Source: an uncultured Bacilli bacterium (lineage in GTDB: Bacteria > Bacillota_I > Bacilli_A > RF39 > UBA660). From it: DNA of 8,852 nucleotides. Where the stretch lies: NCBI GenBank assembly GCA_947585065.1, contig CANPWX010000035.1, positions 1-8,852 on the forward strand. Direction: 5' to 3'. The notes under the pieces are model-generated. The model did not search any database. It was not told the origin of the DNA and saw only the letters and a list, made by a program, of their open reading frames with translations. Positions 6,396 through 8,852 of the stretch are shown here, piece after piece (position 1 is the stretch's first letter; each line of letters starts with the position of its first letter). Position numbers and translations under genes: made by a program.

Positions 6396-7694
6396 TTGAA
6401 AAAAGACACATTTAAGACATCTATTTTCATATTATTACTTGGTGGCTTTATTACAAAAATTCTAGGTTTCATAATTAAAATTCTTTTCACAAGACAAGTA
6501 AGTGAATATGGAATGAGCCTTTATACCATCGTCATGCCAACCTATTCCCTTTTTCTTACCCTTGCCACATTTGCTCTTCCAATTAGCATTTCCAAACTAG
6601 TAAGTGAAGGAAATATAAGGGGAAAAAATATATTCTTCACAACAGCATTATTTATTCTTCTTTTCAATTTTCTTTTTATTATTCTCATTTTCTTCTGTGC
6701 CCCTTTCATCGCAAATACTTTATTAAAACAACCAGAAGTAACACCTCTTATCATTGCCCTTTCTTTTACACTTCCTTTTATATCGATCTCTTCCATTCTA
6801 AAAGGATACTTTCTCGGCAAACTAAAAGTAGCCCCGAATACAATTTCCAATATTTTTGAACAGCTTGTACGCATTCTTTTTTTACTATTTTTCTTACCCA
6901 ACATCGTTAAAAAAAGCATTTATCTAGGTGTTTTATCTTTTATCCTTTTAAATATTGTGACCGAAATAGTAAGTATTTTTACATTCTCTCTTTTCTTACC
7001 GAAACACGTCAAACTAGAAAGAAAAGATTTCCTACCAAACAAAAATATTTTACAAAGAATTTTAAATATCAGTATTCCCTCTGTATCCGGAAGATTTATT
7101 GGAAACATTGGTTTCTTTTTAGAACCCATATTATTAACAAATATTTTACTATCTGTAGGTTACTCCAATACCTATATTTTAAAAGAGTATGCTGCCTACA
7201 ATGCCTATGCTCTAGCTCTTTTAACACTTCCTTCCTTTTTCATTCAAGCAATCTGTCAAATATTAATTCCAGAAGTAAGTAAATATCATGCTCAAAAAGA
7301 AAAAAAGAAATTAAAAAGAAGATTAAAACAAGCAATTTTATATTCATTTTTAATTGGTAGTATCAGTTCTTTAATCATCTTTTTCTTTCGAGATCCTTTA
7401 TTAAAATTACTATATAAAACAACCCTTGGTAGTGATTACATTTTCATACTTGCTCCCTTTTTTGTTTTCTTCTATTTAGAAGCCCCTTTATCCAGTAGTT
7501 TACAAGCAATGGATGAAGCCGCGACGACAATGAAAATCAGTTTTCTCGGCATAATAATAAAATTAGGAACTATGAGTGCTTTATCATTTTGCAAAATAGG
7601 TCTTTATTCTTTAGTTTTAAGTGAAATCATCAATATCTTAATAGTTGTTTATTTAAACTATAAAGCCATTCAAAAAAGTTTACAAAAAATCTAA
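6396..7694 (+). CDS. SpoVB-like polysaccharide/lipid flippase (MOP/MATE superfamily)
   Basis: A 432-residue integral membrane protein with about 12 predicted helices (near 8-30, 41-63, 79-104, 115-138, 153-170, 176-200, 224-250, 265-292, 311-331, 345-365, 376-397, 401-421). The N-terminus, GGFITKILGFIIKILFTR, then GMSLYTIVMPTYSL and ALPISISKLVSE, is the signature of the SpoVB/YtgP group, which exports lipid-linked envelope precursors. SpoVB itself is about 520 residues with 14 helices, so this copy is short and appears to lack the last two. Start is TTG, supported by AGGAAAG seven bases upstream and by the homologous N-terminus; there is no in-frame ATG nearby. It diverges from comN, echoing the Bacillus comN-spoVB neighbourhood. 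The stop overlaps the convergent gene's stop. The exact substrate is unknown; a spore role is not implied. Confidence 0.85.
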   Translation: MKKDTFKTSIFILLLGGFITKILGFIIKILFTRQVSEYGMSLYTIVMPTYSLFLTLATFALPISISKLVSEGNIRGKNIFFTTALFILLFNFLFIILIFFCAPFIANTLLKQPEVTPLIIALSFTLPFISISSILKGYFLGKLKVAPNTISNIFEQLVRILFLLFFLPNIVKKSIYLGVLSFILLNIVTEIVSIFTFSLFLPKHVKLERKDFLPNKNILQRILNISIPSVSGRFIGNIGFFLEPILLTNILLSVGYSNTYILKEYAAYNAYALALLTLPSFFIQAICQILIPEVSKYHAQKEKKKLKRRLKQAILYSFLIGSISSLIIFFFRDPLLKLLYKTTLGSDYIFILAPFFVFFYLEAPLSSSLQAMDEAATTMKISFLGIIIKLGTMSALSFCKIGLYSLVLSEIINILIVVYLNYKAIQKSLQKI

Positions 7695-8155
7695 TCATAA
7701 GGAGAAATAGTAACAACTTGATAATAACCACTCGTATCAATTGTAATAGCATATCCACTACGAAGCGAAGTTTTATGAAAGACATACTTCACCCAAGAAT
7801 CATTTTCTTCCACTTTCTGCATATGAGAAAGCAAAGTATTAATTCCTACATACCCACTTTTCATCACATATTCAAAAGGTATAGTAGTCGAACCATAAGT
7901 AAATGATATTTGATCAATGCATTCAAAGACATAAAGGGTATCCTGAACTTGAAATTTCACATCTTTTGTACAACGATTTTCTTTTTGATAAGTTAAAAGA
8001 AAATTAGTATAATCTTCTACTCGATCTAATCTTTCTTTCCATTGAAGTTGATATAAATAACCACTTAATAAAAAAAGAAGCACACAAAAAACAAATAAAA
8101 TGAAAAAAATACTACAACTAATAATCAAAGTACATTTTCTTTTCACTTGTTTCAT
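7691..8155 (-). CDS. Hypothetical single-pass membrane-anchored protein
   Basis: A 154-residue protein I do not recognise. It has a short basic N-terminus (MKQVKRK), one long hydrophobic helix at about 9-34 rich in Phe, Leu and Cys, then a soluble domain of about 120 residues. By the positive-inside rule the C-terminal domain should be outside the membrane. That domain has two cysteines (62 and 79) that could form a disulphide, plus aromatic-rich segments (ISFTYGSTTIPFEYV, SGYAITIDTSGYYQVV) suggesting beta strands. The helix lacks the prepilin Gly-Phe-Thr-Leu-x-Glu site, so it is not an obvious pseudopilin despite lying beside the pilus-type ATPase. The start is backed by AGAGGGA at 8167-8161, five bases from the ATG. 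It diverges from the ATPase gene and overlaps the spoVB-like stop by four bases. Confidence 0.7.
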   Translation of the reverse strand: MKQVKRKCTLIISCSIFFILFVFCVLLFLLSGYLYQLQWKERLDRVEDYTNFLLTYQKENRCTKDVKFQVQDTLYVFECIDQISFTYGSTTIPFEYVMKSGYVGINTLLSHMQKVEENDSWVKYVFHKTSLRSGYAITIDTSGYYQVVTISPYD

Positions 8156-8179
8156 TATGTTCCCTCTTCCACCAAAACT

Positions 8180-8188
8180 ATTTTACCA
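8180..8188 (-). promoter_or_regulatory. Extended -10 promoter for the membrane-anchored hypothetical
   Basis: Minus-strand TGGTAAAAT (8188-8180) is an extended -10 (TGnTAAAAT). The -35 region is poor, which extended -10 promoters tolerate. Transcription would start near 8173, about 18 bases before the ATG. Confidence 0.5.
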
Positions 8189-8198
8189 TAGAATTTGT

Positions 8199-8210
8199 TA
8201 TTCGGGAATA
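8199..8210. promoter_or_regulatory. 12-base palindrome between divergent promoters
   Basis: TATTC-GG-GAATA (8199-8210): five-base arms in inverted orientation around two bases. It lies between the two divergent -10 boxes and overlaps the proposed -35 of the ATPase promoter, so it could be a small operator. A chance occurrence in AT-rich DNA is quite possible. Confidence 0.25.
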
Positions 8211-8237
8211 GACTTTTCAAAAAAACTATGATAAACT
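8209..8237 (+). promoter_or_regulatory. Promoter for the GspE/PilB/ComGA-type ATPase gene
   Basis: TAGACT at 8209-8214, a 17-base spacer and TAAACT at 8232-8237 with TG at 8229-8230 (extended -10 TGATAAACT). An AAGGTG ribosome site at 8254-8259 lies five bases before the ATG at 8265. Confidence 0.5.
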
Positions 8238-8264
8238 TAAGTAAGAGAATAAAAAGGTGATGTT

Positions 8265-8852
8265 ATGTATACAGAATATGACTTTAATAATTTACCAATT
8301 GTCGATATTGTTAATAATATTTTAATAGATGCTTCAAGAAAAAGAGCAAGTGATATACATTTTGATCCAACTCCAGATATTTTAAATGTTCGAATTCGGG
8401 TTGATGGGGAGCTCATTTTATACACCAAAGTTCCAGAAAGCGTGAAAAGAAACTTAGTCACACGTATTAAAATTATTTCAGGAATGAATATAACAGAATC
8501 CAGAATTCCTCAAGATGGTTCAATTAAAATGCAAGTAGATGGCAAAGATTTAGACTTACGTGTCTCAACACTTCCCATTGTTTATGGTGAAAAAGTAGTT
8601 ATTCGTTTATTAGATTACTCTGCCAGTCTAAGTTCATTAGACACATTAGGATTTTCAGATAAAAATTTACAATTAGTACAAAGAGCAATTAGTAAACCAA
8701 ATGGGATCATTTTAGTAACAGGCGCAACAGGAAGTGGTAAATCAACCACCGTTTATGCCATTCTTCAACAATTAAATACCATTGAAAGAAATATCATTAC
8801 CGTAGAAGATCCAGTCGAAATGAAAATAGCTGGCATTAACCAAGTACAAACA
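8265..8852 (+). CDS. Type II secretion / type IV pilus / competence assembly ATPase, N-terminal 196 residues (cut by window edge)
   Basis: The first 196 codons of a GspE-PilB-ComGA family ATPase, which powers assembly of pseudopili or pili from the cytoplasmic face of the membrane. Visible motifs are ASDIHFDP near residue 29 (family ASDIHiEP), RIRVDG near 44, RIPQDGS near 83 (family R.PQDGr), LRVSTLP near 100, GEKVVIRLL near 110, the Walker A GATGSGKSTT near 155, and the Asp-box TVEDPVE near 180. Walker B, the His box and any zinc-binding tetracysteine lie beyond the edge. The protein begins directly at the N2-type domain with no long N-terminal (N1/MshEN) domain, so it resembles short ComGA-like proteins of Firmicutes more than PilB or GspE. 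The rest of a pilus/competence operon (inner-membrane protein, pseudopilins) would be expected downstream. Confidence 0.9.
   Translation, partial: MYTEYDFNNLPIVDIVNNILIDASRKRASDIHFDPTPDILNVRIRVDGELILYTKVPESVKRNLVTRIKIISGMNITESRIPQDGSIKMQVDGKDLDLRVSTLPIVYGEKVVIRLLDYSASLSSLDTLGFSDKNLQLVQRAISKPNGIILVTGATGSGKSTTVYAILQQLNTIERNIITVEDPVEMKIAGINQVQT

Noticed and set aside
6542..7129. Minus-strand open frames opposite the spoVB-like gene
   Set aside because: Basic, low-complexity translations that mirror a hydrophobic membrane protein gene; no start signals.
8237..8461. Minus-strand 74-codon open frame opposite the ATPase gene
   Set aside because: It covers the conserved N-terminal domain of the ATPase on the other strand and has no family resemblance.
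1..8852. A new defence, mobile or toxin-antitoxin system
   Set aside because: No integrase, transposase, nuclease, CRISPR-like repeats or toxin-antitoxin pair is visible, and gene content is mostly core or envelope functions.

Overview
The window is AT-rich, densely packed chromosomal DNA from a low-GC Firmicutes-type bacterium. The evidence is the strong AG-rich ribosome binding sites, the AT-biased codons and the gene set: a Bacilli-style Rel-Dtd pair, a ComN-like regulator, a SpoVB-family flippase and a ComGA-like ATPase. The lineage-specific pentapeptide-repeat protein and very short intergenic gaps suggest an uncultivated Bacilli/Mollicutes-related gut lineage. That placement is inference, not something read from a marker gene. 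I see no rRNA, tRNA, CRISPR array, insertion sequence or phage gene.

Left block (1-1063), minus strand: a CmpB-like membrane protein gene overlaps by ATGA the start of a membrane-anchored family 2 glycosyltransferase that runs off the left edge. A compact divergent promoter region (about 940-1063) separates this pair from a plus-strand gene for a 602-residue pentapeptide-repeat protein built of about two and a half modules of 140 residues.

Central block (2875-6315), minus strand: an apparent four-gene operon, in transcription order a ComN-like post-transcriptional regulator, an MBL-fold metallohydrolase, a long Rel (p)ppGpp enzyme and D-aminoacyl-tRNA deacylase (dtd). Adjacent genes overlap or are about 9 bases apart. 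The Rel protein has an intact synthetase and regulatory half, but its hydrolase motif is visibly degraded (His-Glu-Thr-Ile-Asn-His where the family has His-Asp-x-x-Glu-Asp). It looks like a long Rel that has lost, or nearly lost, ppGpp hydrolysis. This is the most interesting signal in the window.

Right block (6396-8852): a shortened SpoVB/MATE-like flippase with a TTG start lies on the plus strand, diverging from comN. It meets an unrecognised membrane-anchored protein tail to tail with overlapping stop codons. That gene in turn diverges from the 5' part of a type II secretion / type IV pilus / competence (GspE-PilB-ComGA) ATPase cut by the right edge.

How they fit together: most genes are housekeeping or envelope functions. 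ComN and the ComGA-like ATPase hint at a competence or pilus theme, and Rel-Dtd at translation quality and stress control. There is no clear new multi-gene defence or mobile system. All intergenic regions are under 130 bases and no convincing terminator hairpin is visible, even at the two convergent gene junctions.
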